DNA of 64,000 nt from Novosphingobium pentaromativorans US6-1. Its GTDB lineage: Bacteria > Pseudomonadota > Alphaproteobacteria > Sphingomonadales > Sphingomonadaceae. A program made the translations under genes and the position numbers. The notes beneath the pieces are model-generated. The model saw nothing but the letters and a program-made list of their open reading frames with translations, ran no database searches and was not told where the DNA came from. The stretch is from positions 310,001-374,000 of the forward strand of contig NZ_CP009292.1 in assembly GCF_000767465.1 (NCBI RefSeq), written 5' to 3'. Shown in pieces: positions 10,859-21,724 of the stretch (positions are counted from its first letter, which is position 1; each line of letters opens with the position of its first letter).

Positions 10859-13639
10859 TCAGCCGGCAAGGACGAAGCCCGGTGCATCGCCTTGAATGGG
10901 TACTGGGCGGCCAAAGTAATATCCCTGAGCTTCGTCGCAGCCTTCATCGATCAGCAGCTCAAGTTGCCGCTGAGTTTCGACACCTTCGGCAAGTACCGGC
11001 ATGCCCAGGCTCCTACCCAATGCAAGGACTGCCCGGATGATGGTGCGCGCCTGGTGATTGCCTTCCGCCCGCAACAGGAAGGACTTGTCGATCTTGATCC
11101 GGTCGAACGGGAAAGAGTGCAGCGTATCCAGCGAGGAATAGCCGGTGCCGAAATCGTCCATGGCGACGCTGATGCCCAGAGCCTTGATCCGGCGCAGCGA
11201 ATGCAGGGCCTTGATCTTCTCTGAAATAATCGCGGACTCGGTGATCTCGAGTTCCAGGCGACGGGCAGGCAATCGCGTTTCGAGCAGTACCTGCGCAATC
11301 GTATCCGGAAGATCGGGCTTCAGCAGTTGGACCGGCGAAAGGTTGACGGCGATCTTGATCTGGGAAGGCCATCTGGCCGCCTCGGCGCAGGCCGTACGCA
11401 GAGCCCATTCGCCGATGCGAATGATGTCGCCTGTCTCTTCGGCAATCGGAATGAACTCGGCCGGAGCTACCGGCCCGAAACCGGGGTGATGCCAGCGCAG
11501 CAGGGCTTCGTAGCCGCTCAGCATCTTGGTCTTGAGCGACCTCTGCTCCTGATAGACAAGGGCCAGCTCGCCCCGGTCGATGGCCAGTCTGAGGTCGTTT
11601 GCAAGTTGCCGGCGACGGCGCGCTTTCTCGTCCATGCCGTGCTCGTAATAGCACGTGGTCTCGGACGGATTGGTCTTCGCCCGGTACATGGCAAGGTCGG
11701 CATTGTTGAGAAGGGCTTCGCGGTCCTCGGCATCGTTCGGGAATACGGCGATACCCATGCTGGCTCCCACCACCGGAATCAGCGGATCGCCCTTGCGCGC
11801 CGAGAGGCAGGACTCAAGGCGAGCCGCGAAATCGGCAAGTTCCTGCGGGTGGGAGAAAAGTTTGGCCGCAGCGAATTCGTCTCCGCCGAGGCGTGCGGCA
11901 ATTTCGCCCTCACCGATGACGTCGCGCAAGGCCTCGGCCAGTTGCTGCAGCACTGCATCGCCGACTGCATGGCCGTGGCTGTCATTGATGTCCTTGAAGC
12001 GGTCGAGGTCGATGGCCACCAACCCAAGCTGCTTTTGCATTCTCAGGGCGCCATCGATTTCCCTGTCGAGCCAGCGATTGAAACTTGAACGGTTGGGAAG
12101 CCCGGTCAGGCCGTCATGGTGGGCCAGATGCGTGATGCGCGCTTCGGATCGGCGCCGCTCGGTGATGTCCTCGAAGGTGGATACCCAGCCTCCGCCGGGC
12201 ATGGCGCGGCTGCTGATCGATACGCTGAAATGCTCACCGAATTCCGAAACGAGGGGAGGAAGGTCCGGGTCGCCAAGCGACTGCGCCAGCAACGCGCGCA
12301 TGTTCTCGAGCCGTTCGCGCGGGACCGTCGCACCGGTCCTTGCTTCAAGCGCGGCGCGTGCCACTTCCATCATCCCGGTGCCGGGCGGGCAGGCCTCATC
12401 GGGCAGCTTCCACAGGCGGACGAACTGGCGATTACGCAGAACCAGACGCCCGTGGGCGTCGAAGAGGCACAGACCCTGGTGCATGTGTTCCAGGGCAGCA
12501 TCGAGCTGCAGCCTGGCTTCCTCGATCCGGTCCTGATCCTGCTTGTAGCGGGTCATGTCACGGATGATATTCGCAAAACCGATGAGCTTGCCATCGTCGT
12601 CATGAATGCGCTCGATGGAGTCATGGGCCCAGTAGCTGGAACCATCCTTGCGCACCCGCCATCCCTCGCCGACGAACTTGCCTTCGGTGCGGGCCATGGC
12701 GACTGCCTCCTCCGGCAAGCCTGCCAAGCGATCGGACGGTGTGTAGAACTGCGCCAGCGGCGCGCCCAGGACTTCGTCTTCGCTATAGCCCTTGAGCCGC
12801 TGGGCTCCTGGATTCCAGTTGGCGACGTGGGCGTTCTTGTCCAGCAGGTAGATCGCGCAATCGGAGATACCCTTCACCAGGATAGAGAATTGCCGCTGGC
12901 TGGCCGCTATGGCCGCGCTTGTCCGCCGTGCGATGATCCATCCCGCAAGACAGGCACCGAGCAGGAGGAGGGTAACCGTGGCGATCAGCAGTGACATGCG
13001 TCCCGGAGAAAGCAGCATACCGCTTTCGGCCATGCGGGAAGGAATCAGGTGGATGGCGGTCATGCCGCTGAAATGCAGGCCGATGATCGCAAGAGCGATG
13101 AACAGGGTAGCGACACATCCGCTGGTCGAGGAACGGCGCGCCACTGCAATGGTCATGGCAGGATAGAGCGGCAAGATGGCGATCGCGATTGAGATGCCGA
13201 CGTATCCGGCATTCCATCGGATCATGGCCGGTATCTGCAGCGCTTCCATGCCGAGGTAGTGCATCGCTGCAAAACCGCCGCCCGTGACCAGCGCCCCCGA
13301 TGCAATAGCTGCAACCGATTTTTGCCGGGTAGCAAGATAGAAGCCCAGGATCGTTGTGCTCAGGACGAGAGCCAGGGAGCACAGCGTCAGGCCGAGGTGA
13401 TACCCTGCTATGAAGCCCGGTTGGTAGCCAAGCATGGCAATGAAGTGCGTGGCCCAGATACCGAATCCTGAGGCGAATCCCCCAGCGAGCCGCCACGCTT
13501 GCGCGTGGGCCTTATTTACCTGCACCGACTGCCGCAACATCAGGACCGCCGTTCCGCTTGTCAGGAAACAAACGATTGCAGCCAAGGTCACCAGTCTGAT
13601 CTCGTGGTCGTCGCGAATGCACAAGAGGATGTCGAACAA
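10859..13639 (-). CDS. MHYT-PAS-PAS-GGDEF-EAL cyclic-di-GMP signalling protein
   Basis: The 926-residue membrane protein begins with seven or so helices that hold three MHYT-type repeats (ATHFIAMLGY, AMHYLGMEAL, GLHFSGMTAI), thought to bind metal and sense a diatomic gas. Two PAS domains follow (about residues 255-490), then GGDEF with intact RLGGDEF, then EAL with intact YEALLRW and DDFGTGYSS. Both catalytic domains look competent, so it could make or degrade cyclic di-GMP. It is convergent with the PAS-GGDEF gene, suggesting a local pair of opposing enzymes. Confidence 0.93.
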   Translation of the reverse strand: MFDILLCIRDDHEIRLVTLAAIVCFLTSGTAVLMLRQSVQVNKAHAQAWRLAGGFASGFGIWATHFIAMLGYQPGFIAGYHLGLTLCSLALVLSTTILGFYLATRQKSVAAIASGALVTGGGFAAMHYLGMEALQIPAMIRWNAGYVGISIAIAILPLYPAMTIAVARRSSTSGCVATLFIALAIIGLHFSGMTAIHLIPSRMAESGMLLSPGRMSLLIATVTLLLLGACLAGWIIARRTSAAIAASQRQFSILVKGISDCAIYLLDKNAHVANWNPGAQRLKGYSEDEVLGAPLAQFYTPSDRLAGLPEEAVAMARTEGKFVGEGWRVRKDGSSYWAHDSIERIHDDDGKLIGFANIIRDMTRYKQDQDRIEEARLQLDAALEHMHQGLCLFDAHGRLVLRNRQFVRLWKLPDEACPPGTGMMEVARAALEARTGATVPRERLENMRALLAQSLGDPDLPPLVSEFGEHFSVSISSRAMPGGGWVSTFEDITERRRSEARITHLAHHDGLTGLPNRSSFNRWLDREIDGALRMQKQLGLVAIDLDRFKDINDSHGHAVGDAVLQQLAEALRDVIGEGEIAARLGGDEFAAAKLFSHPQELADFAARLESCLSARKGDPLIPVVGASMGIAVFPNDAEDREALLNNADLAMYRAKTNPSETTCYYEHGMDEKARRRRQLANDLRLAIDRGELALVYQEQRSLKTKMLSGYEALLRWHHPGFGPVAPAEFIPIAEETGDIIRIGEWALRTACAEAARWPSQIKIAVNLSPVQLLKPDLPDTIAQVLLETRLPARRLELEITESAIISEKIKALHSLRRIKALGISVAMDDFGTGYSSLDTLHSFPFDRIKIDKSFLLRAEGNHQARTIIRAVLALGRSLGMPVLAEGVETQRQLELLIDEGCDEAQGYYFGRPVPIQGDAPGFVLAG

Positions 13640-13841
13640 GCGGGGGGCTCCTGATCTGGAGCTGTGTCATTTCTGCAAGAATGGTTGATAATGTTCTAAA
13701 CTCGGGGATTTATGGACCTTTTTTGAGCGGTTAGCGCACGCCTGTCGATCGACCGGCTGTTTTAAGTGCTTCAGTAAACATTATTGAGGCGCGAATGGCA
13801 GTGGCATTCCGGTGCTTTCGACCGTTGGGCCGCAGTCTGCA

Positions 13842-14876
13842 TCACTTTGCGAGAATCGGGATCTCGCGCCTTTCACGCGCGCTTTCCTGCGCGGCCTGAA
13901 GGATTTCCATGACAGCCAGAGCGTGATCTGGCGGCACGTCCGGGACCGCGCTTCCGCGCAGGCAGTCGCGCACGTTTTCATAAAATGCCTGGTAGCGGCC
14001 GCGTTGGTTCGTGATGGCGCGGGTGGACCCATCGGTGCAGGTCAGCGTCCCTTCGATGGGGTCGATGCCCCAAGACGCTTCGTGCGGCGCGATCCCGCTT
14101 TTGCTCTGCTCTTCCTGAACGTCGAGACCTTGCTTGACGTAGCTGCCGTTTTTGCCGTGGACGAGGAAGCGCAGGCGATGGTCGGGGGCGAGCTGTGAGA
14201 GGTGCAGGACAGCCCGCGTCTGCGCGTAGCGCAGCACGACATGGGCATAATCGGGCGCGTGGCCGCCTTTCTTCTGGATGGCAATATCGGCCCAGACCGC
14301 TTCTGGCGTTCCGAGCAGATGCAGAGCCTGATCGACGAGGTGCGGTCCGAGATCCTGCCAGACGCCGCCCGTGCGCTTGTCCTTCCAGCGCTCTCCGGCT
14401 TCAAGGCGCATGCGATCGAAGTGACTCTCGAAATGCATGACTTCACCTAGCTCCCCTGCGGCAACGAGCGATTGCAGGGTCAGAAAGTCGGCATCCCATC
14501 GGCGATTATGGAATACGAAGACGTGACCAGCGTGGCGTTCGGCCCGCTCGATGACCTTTCGCGCGTCCTCAATGGTGACGGCGAAGGGCTTGTCTATCAC
14601 GACATGCTTGCCGGCATCGAGGGCAGCGATGGCCTGGCCTGCATGAAGGTGATCGGGCGTTGCGAGTACGATGAGGTCAATCGCGGAATCTGCAAGGATT
14701 TCATCCATGGCCGCTACAACCGCCACGTTGGGCAAGTCGGCGCGCACTTTGGCCGGATCGCTCGACACCACGGCAGCCAGTTCGACGCCGTTGACCACTT
14801 GCAGTAGCGGGGCGTGGAAAACCTTCCCGGCCAGACCGTAGCCGACGAGAGCCGCGCGGATGGGTGCCACGGTCAA
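13842..14876 (-). CDS. Gfo/Idh/MocA family oxidoreductase
   Basis: The 344-residue protein has an N-terminal Rossmann motif (ALVGYGLAGKVFHAPL), the family signature GKHVVIDKPFAVT with its catalytic lysine, and a C-terminal GFO domain (GGVWQDLGPHLVDQAL). It is probably an NAD(P)-dependent sugar or cyclitol dehydrogenase, similar to YdgJ-type proteins, but the substrate cannot be deduced. No operon partner is obvious; the next gene on the strand starts about 80 bases away. Confidence 0.85.
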   Translation of the reverse strand: MTVAPIRAALVGYGLAGKVFHAPLLQVVNGVELAAVVSSDPAKVRADLPNVAVVAAMDEILADSAIDLIVLATPDHLHAGQAIAALDAGKHVVIDKPFAVTIEDARKVIERAERHAGHVFVFHNRRWDADFLTLQSLVAAGELGEVMHFESHFDRMRLEAGERWKDKRTGGVWQDLGPHLVDQALHLLGTPEAVWADIAIQKKGGHAPDYAHVVLRYAQTRAVLHLSQLAPDHRLRFLVHGKNGSYVKQGLDVQEEQSKSGIAPHEASWGIDPIEGTLTCTDGSTRAITNQRGRYQAFYENVRDCLRGSAVPDVPPDHALAVMEILQAAQESARERREIPILAK

Positions 14877-14953
14877 TATCCTTTCCTTGCAAGCGTGATG
14901 GAGGAGAAATCCGAGGCGGATCTACGCGCGCAGTGCCGGATCTTGAAGAGGAA

Positions 14954-15526
14954 TCAGTTGAGGGCGAGCTGACCCTGGCGGCTATCGCGCATGGATCGGG
15001 CTTCGCGCCGGGTCATCAGGCAACGCGCGCGTCCGGTCAGGGTATAGACGACATGGCGCTGCGCGCCGCGATTGTGGTGGTCGACCCGAAAGCCTTGATA
15101 GTGGCGGCGGATCAGCCCTTCCTTCACCAGCTCGGACACCGCCCTGCTGAGGTTGGTTTTGCCCGAGGTGCGCACGCGTTCACGCACTTCCTCGTCGATC
15201 ATCGCGCAGGCGGCTTGCGGATCATCGGGCAACTTGCCCAAGCGCGTCAGCTCGCTGCGGATCCTTTCGGTCAGCGCCTGCCGTTTTGGGTCGCGCGTCC
15301 CCATCGGGGTCAGGGCATCGCAGAGCCAGTCGCGCAGCAGGATCGAACGCCCGTCGAAGGAAATGAACGGTCCGGCGCTTCCGTCCGGCCTCGCGATTTC
15401 GGCAATCAGCGACAGGACCATGAAGGCATAGCGCGGCCGGGAACTGGCATGGGCGACCTGGTCCAGGAGGGCAGCCATGTCACTGACCGAGGCACGCGGT
15501 GCGGATGGGGGCGGCGCAACAAACAT
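14954..15526 (-). CDS. Uncharacterised protein with winged-helix-like C-terminal half
   Basis: I do not recognise a named family for this 190-residue protein. The C-terminal part (NLSRAVSELVKEGLIRRHYQGF, then VVYTLTGRA) has the pattern of a winged helix with a recognition helix and wing, so it may be a transcription regulator. The start at 15526 has no clear ribosome site; the ATG at 15478 (MAALLDQVAHASS) is an alternative. A perfect 11-bp inverted repeat lies 76-101 bases upstream, which would fit autoregulation. Confidence 0.6.
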   Translation of the reverse strand: MFVAPPPSAPRASVSDMAALLDQVAHASSRPRYAFMVLSLIAEIARPDGSAGPFISFDGRSILLRDWLCDALTPMGTRDPKRQALTERIRSELTRLGKLPDDPQAACAMIDEEVRERVRTSGKTNLSRAVSELVKEGLIRRHYQGFRVDHHNRGAQRHVVYTLTGRARCLMTRREARSMRDSRQGQLALN

Positions 15527-15601
15527 AACGGGAAGAAATAGAGCACAAACACGGAATCATGAGAATCCCCTTTCTCAGGAGGACAACATTTTGTCGCCAA
15601 T

Positions 15602-15627
15602 GACACTTTACCGGCGGGTAAAGTGTC
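15602..15627. promoter_or_regulatory. Perfect 11-bp palindrome, likely operator
   Basis: The arms GACACTTTACC and GGTAAAGTGTC are exact reverse complements, separated by GGCG. No run of T follows on either strand, so an intrinsic terminator is unlikely. The site lies between the winged-helix-like gene (start 15526, minus strand) and the end of katG. A dimeric repressor of TetR or MarR type would suit this geometry, and the neighbouring regulator-like protein is the obvious candidate. The protein-DNA pairing is inferred. Confidence 0.6.
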
Positions 15628-15695
15628 GCCCGTGGCATTTGGCTGGATCTGGATTGATCCGCCGCGCAGGATGGGGAAGCACAAGCCATTCAATG

Positions 15696-15730
15696 AAAAA
15701 GCCGGCAACCCTGTCACGGGTGCCGGCTTT
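15696..15730 (-). terminator. Rho-independent terminator of katG
   Basis: On the minus strand the sequence reads AAAGCCGGC, a short arm and loop, then GCCGGCTTTTT. The stem is nine perfect pairs plus an inner CCC/GGG extension with one bulge, and ends in five T. It lies about 58 bases after the katG stop. Confidence 0.8.
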
Positions 15731-15787
15731 CAATGCAGCTGACATCTGGACTACAAGAAGGCTTGCCTCGCCCCCTTGTGTGGAGCC

Positions 15788-18085
<2,298 letters not shown>

Positions 18086-18098
18086 TCATGGCGAAAGG

Positions 18099-18830
18099 TC
18101 AGACATGGATCAGCGCGGCGACCTCGTCTGGCGGGGCCGTTTCAGTGCGGCCCTCCTTTACGATCCTGCCGCGCTGCATCACGAAGAAACGGTCGGCGAA
18201 AGACCATGCAAAGTCGAGGTTCTGTTCGACGATCAGGATCGCCACGCCCAGTTCCTTGCGCACCCGCAGCAAGGCGTCCTCGATCTGCTGGACGATGTTG
18301 GGCTGGATGCCTTCGGTCGGCTCGTCGAGCAGGAGCAGCTCCGGTTGGCCGGCCAGGGCGCGCCCGATGGCAAGCTGCTGCTGCTCACCGCCGGAAAGGA
18401 CTCCGGCCTTGCGGTCCGCGATCTGGGTCAGTTTGGGAAACAGCTCGAAGACCATTTCCGGCACTTTCTTCGCACCTGAAAAGCCCTTGCGTGTCAGGGC
18501 GGACAGGCCGACCTCCAGGTTTTCGCGAACGCTGAGGTGGGGGAAGACGTGGCGACCCTGCGGCACGAAGCCGATCCCCGCGCGCGAACGCTGGTGAGCC
18601 TGCATCTCGGTCACTTCATGGCCGTGCCAATAGATATGGCCGCCTGTACACGGGATCTGGCCCATGATCGTCTTGAGCAAGGTGGTCTTGCCCACGCCGT
18701 TGCGGCCCAGCACGGTCGCGCAATCGCCTTTCCTGAGGTCGAACGCGACATCCCAGAGCACCTGGCTCTTGCCGTAAGCGGAGCTGACTGTGCGCAAGTT
18801 GAGCAGCTGGTCTGCGTCTTCGATCGCCAT
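18099..18830 (-). CDS. urtE: Urea ABC transporter ATP-binding protein UrtE
   Basis: UrtE is one of two ATPases of the high-affinity urea importer. The 243-residue protein has Walker A GRNGVGKTT (42-50), signature LSGGEQQQ, and Walker B LLLLDEPTEGIQP. The phrase EGIQPNIVQQIE is typical of the UrtE/LivF group. Its start touches the stop of urtD by one base. The order urtA-B-C-D-E with nearby urease genes supports urea as the substrate. Confidence 0.93.
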   Translation of the reverse strand: MAIEDADQLLNLRTVSSAYGKSQVLWDVAFDLRKGDCATVLGRNGVGKTTLLKTIMGQIPCTGGHIYWHGHEVTEMQAHQRSRAGIGFVPQGRHVFPHLSVRENLEVGLSALTRKGFSGAKKVPEMVFELFPKLTQIADRKAGVLSGGEQQQLAIGRALAGQPELLLLDEPTEGIQPNIVQQIEDALLRVRKELGVAILIVEQNLDFAWSFADRFFVMQRGRIVKEGRTETAPPDEVAALIHV

Positions 18831-19570
18831 CAGGCCCTCCCGAGATAGATTGCCGCGACTTCCTCGTCGGCGCGGATTTGCTCCAGCGTGCCTTCGCGCA
18901 GAAGCTGGCCCTGGTGAAGCACGACGACGTGGCCGCCCAGTTGCGAGACGAAGTCGATATCATGGTCGATGACCAGAACCGCGTGCTTGCCGACCAGGGC
19001 TTTCACGATCTCTGCCGTCTGGGTGCTTTCCGCCGCGCCCATACCCGCGGTCGGCTCGTCGAGCAGGAGCAGTTCGGCATCGGTGGCAACGACCATTCCG
19101 ATCTCCAGCCATTGTTTCTCGCCATGGGAGAGATTGCCGGCGAGCGCATCGCGGCGCGGTGCCAGGCCGACCGTCTCAAGGATTTCCTCGGCCCGGCTGC
19201 GGGCTTCGGCTTCGCCCTTGCGGCCGAACTTGGTCCACCACCGGCGGTCGCGGGTGGCCGCGATCGTCAGGTTATCGATCACCGAGAGCGCGACCAGCAC
19301 GCCGGGCGTCTGGAACTTGCGGCAGATCCCCAGGCCGACGATCGAATGCTCTGCTTCGGCCTGGATTTCCCTGCCGTGGAACAGGACCTTCCCCGAGGTC
19401 GGCCGCACCCGGCCGATGATGGAATCGCACATGGTCGACTTGCCCGCGCCATTGGGGCCGATGACCACCGTCATCGAGCCGCTTTCGATGGAGAGCGAGA
19501 GGTCGTTGATGGCCTTGAAGCCATCGAAATCGACGACGACATTGCGCATTTCGAGCATGGGAGCGGTCAT
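18830..19570 (-). CDS. urtD: Urea ABC transporter ATP-binding protein UrtD
   Basis: The 246-residue ATPase has Walker A GPNGAGKST (38-46), the UrtD-type signature LSHGEKQWLEIGM in place of LSGGQ, and Walker B LLLLDEPTAGM. The true start is the ATG at 19570 (MTAPMLEMRNVVVDFDGF), which overlaps the urtC stop by ATGA. A much longer open frame continues upstream but it is a shadow of urtC. It works with UrtE on the cytosolic face of the transporter. Confidence 0.94.
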   Translation of the reverse strand: MTAPMLEMRNVVVDFDGFKAINDLSLSIESGSMTVVIGPNGAGKSTMCDSIIGRVRPTSGKVLFHGREIQAEAEHSIVGLGICRKFQTPGVLVALSVIDNLTIAATRDRRWWTKFGRKGEAEARSRAEEILETVGLAPRRDALAGNLSHGEKQWLEIGMVVATDAELLLLDEPTAGMGAAESTQTAEIVKALVGKHAVLVIDHDIDFVSQLGGHVVVLHQGQLLREGTLEQIRADEEVAAIYLGRA

Positions 19571-20694
19571 GCGGGAATCTCCTTCGCGTTCGGGGCGCTG
19601 GCGGTTCCGGCGGCATCGGCCTCGGCGCGATCCTTTCGCCAGCGGGCGAAGAGGTCGCCCTTGCGCGAAGCCCGGAACGGGCGATCCTCCCCGAACAGCC
19701 CGGCAAGGCCGCGCGGCAGGACGGTGACGGCAAGAATGAACATGAGGCCCAGGAAGTAGAGCCACATTTCGGGCAGGGCGGTGGAGATCTTGTCCTTGGC
19801 GAAGTTCACCAGCAAGGCCCCGGCAAGCGCACCGGCGACGCTGTGGCGGCCACCGATTGCGGCCCAGATCACCATTTCGATCGAAGGCACAACGCCCACG
19901 AGGGCCGGCGAGATCACGCCGGAATGCAGCGTGAACAGTGCACCCGAAAGACTGGCGAGCAGGGCGCCCACGGCAAAGGCGATCACCTTGTAGGGCGTTG
20001 GGTCGTAGCCCAGGAAGCGCAGGCGATTGGTCCCGTCGCGGCTCGCCCGCAGGAGCTTGCCGAACCGCGAGGCGATCAGCCAGCGCAGGCCGAAGAAGGC
20101 CGCGGCGACGGTTGCGAGCGTGACGAAGTAGATGCCCGTCGCGGTTTCGGGAAGGTTGAGGTTGAAGCCCAGCAGCGTGCTGTAATTGGTGAGGCCGTTG
20201 AAGCCCCCTGTCATGTCCTGCTTGCTGATCAGGAGCGTGGCGAAGGCAAGGGCGAGGGCCTGCGTGATGAGGGCGAAATAGACGCCGCCGATCCTGCGGC
20301 GAAAGATTGCCCAGCCCACGAGACCCGCCAGCGCGGGGGCGACGACGAAGACCGCGATGACAGCGAACAGGGCGCTGCCGAACGGTGCCCACCACCAGGG
20401 CAGTTTCTCGATCCCGCTCCAGACCATGAAGTCGGGCACTTCGCCGCTGCCCAGTTCGACGAGCTTGAGGTGCATGGCGATGGCATAGCCGCCGATACCG
20501 AAGAACACCCCTTGGCCGAGGCTGAGAATACCGCCTTCGCCCCACAGCAGCACCAGTCCCATGGCCGTCAGGGACAGGGCGAGGAAACGCCCGAGCAGGT
20601 TGAGGTCGTAGCCGCTCAACACCCACGGGGCGGCCAGTGCGAGTAGAAAGGCCGCCAGTCCGGAGGCCAGTGGCAGGGAAAGTCTTGCGGGCAT
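19567..20694 (-). CDS. urtC: Urea ABC transporter permease UrtC
   Basis: UrtC is a LivM-type permease of 375 residues with eight to ten membrane helices and the family loop WGEGGILSLGQGVFFGIGGYA. The ATG at 20694 is preferred because AGGAG lies eight bases before it and the next gene upstream, urtB, stops at 20705. Two earlier in-frame starts would overlap urtB. The hydrophilic tail (after GLAGLFGEDRPF) is cytosolic. It forms a heterodimer with UrtB. Confidence 0.93.
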   Translation of the reverse strand: MPARLSLPLASGLAAFLLALAAPWVLSGYDLNLLGRFLALSLTAMGLVLLWGEGGILSLGQGVFFGIGGYAIAMHLKLVELGSGEVPDFMVWSGIEKLPWWWAPFGSALFAVIAVFVVAPALAGLVGWAIFRRRIGGVYFALITQALALAFATLLISKQDMTGGFNGLTNYSTLLGFNLNLPETATGIYFVTLATVAAAFFGLRWLIASRFGKLLRASRDGTNRLRFLGYDPTPYKVIAFAVGALLASLSGALFTLHSGVISPALVGVVPSIEMVIWAAIGGRHSVAGALAGALLVNFAKDKISTALPEMWLYFLGLMFILAVTVLPRGLAGLFGEDRPFRASRKGDLFARWRKDRAEADAAGTASAPNAKEIPA

Positions 20695-20704
20695 CGCCTC
20701 GCTC

Positions 20705-21598
20705 CTATTCTGCATCGAGTGCGCGGGACTTGACGGCAATCACGCCCTGCGGCCGGAACTGGAGGAAAAGGATGACGAAAAGCAGGGTAAGGACCTGCGC
20801 AAAGCTGACATCGACGAAAATCTGCGAGAGGGCGGTGATCAGGCCGATGATCAGCGCGGCAACGGTGGTGCCGACGATCGACCCCAGACCGCCGAGAATG
20901 ACGACGAGGAAGGCCGTGACGATGTAGCCCTGGCCCACATTCGGGGTGACCGGACCCAGCAGGGCCAGCACGACGCCGCCGAGGCCTGCGACACCTGCGC
21001 CCAGCGCGAAGATGAAGCAATCGACGAGGCGCACATTGACGCCCATGGCTGCGGCCGTTGGGCGGTCCTGGTTGACCGCGCGCACGAGCAGGCCGATGCG
21101 CGTGAAACTGAGGATCGCGGCGAGGCCCAGCAGCACGGCGACGGCCACTATGAGGATGAAGATCCGCAGGGTCGGAAGCTGCAGCCCGGCGATGGTGAGG
21201 CCGCCATCGAGCCAGGCGGGCGCCGTCACCGAAACACCGGTCGCGCCGAACAGGTCGCGCGCGGCCTGCTGCATGATGAGGCTGACGCCCCAGGTGGCAA
21301 GCAGTGTGTCGAGCGGCCGCGCCGTCAGCCGGCTGACCAGAGCCACCTCCAGAAAACCGCCGAAGATGCCCGCGCCAAGCAGGGCGAAGGCAAGCGCGAC
21401 GAGCAGGCCGAGCGGCCCCGGCACGATCGTCATCGCCATCCAGGCGAGATAGCCGCCCAGCATCAGGATTTCGCCGTGGGCCATGTTGATGACCCGCATC
21501 AGCCCGAAGCTGAGCGCAAGGCCGAGCGCCGCCAGCACGTAGAGCGAGGCGACGGAGAAGCCGTTGAAGAGCTGGCCGGTCAGAAATACCGCGTCCAT
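20705..21598 (-). CDS. urtB: Urea ABC transporter permease UrtB
   Basis: UrtB is a LivH-type permease of 297 residues with about eight helices and the family signatures RVINMAHGEILMLGGYLAWM and AVNQDRPTAAAMGVN. A strong ribosome site, AGGAGG, precedes the start. It lies 126 bases after urtA, separated by a strong hairpin (21643-21679), which suggests that urtA is expressed more than the rest of the operon. Confidence 0.94.
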   Translation of the reverse strand: MDAVFLTGQLFNGFSVASLYVLAALGLALSFGLMRVINMAHGEILMLGGYLAWMAMTIVPGPLGLLVALAFALLGAGIFGGFLEVALVSRLTARPLDTLLATWGVSLIMQQAARDLFGATGVSVTAPAWLDGGLTIAGLQLPTLRIFILIVAVAVLLGLAAILSFTRIGLLVRAVNQDRPTAAAMGVNVRLVDCFIFALGAGVAGLGGVVLALLGPVTPNVGQGYIVTAFLVVILGGLGSIVGTTVAALIIGLITALSQIFVDVSFAQVLTLLFVILFLQFRPQGVIAVKSRALDAE

Positions 21599-21642
21599 GT
21601 CCTGCCTCCTTTCGCTTGTTGGACTGTCTGCGTTATTCCGGC

Positions 21643-21679
21643 CCCTGTCCCGGGCAGGGGATCGTTGCCCGGGACAGGG
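21643..21679 (-). repeat. Perfect 14-bp hairpin in the urtA-urtB gap
   Basis: The arms CCCTGTCCCGGGCA and TGCCCGGGACAGGG are exact reverse complements, with a 9-base loop. No T run follows on the minus strand, so it is not a classical terminator. In many binding-protein operons such a stem protects the 3' end of the first message or partly terminates it. Here it lies just after the urtA stop. Confidence 0.75.
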
Positions 21680-21724
21680 TGGGCGGTGAGGGCCGCCCAG
21701 CGGAAAACGGCAGAAGTCAGGTCA

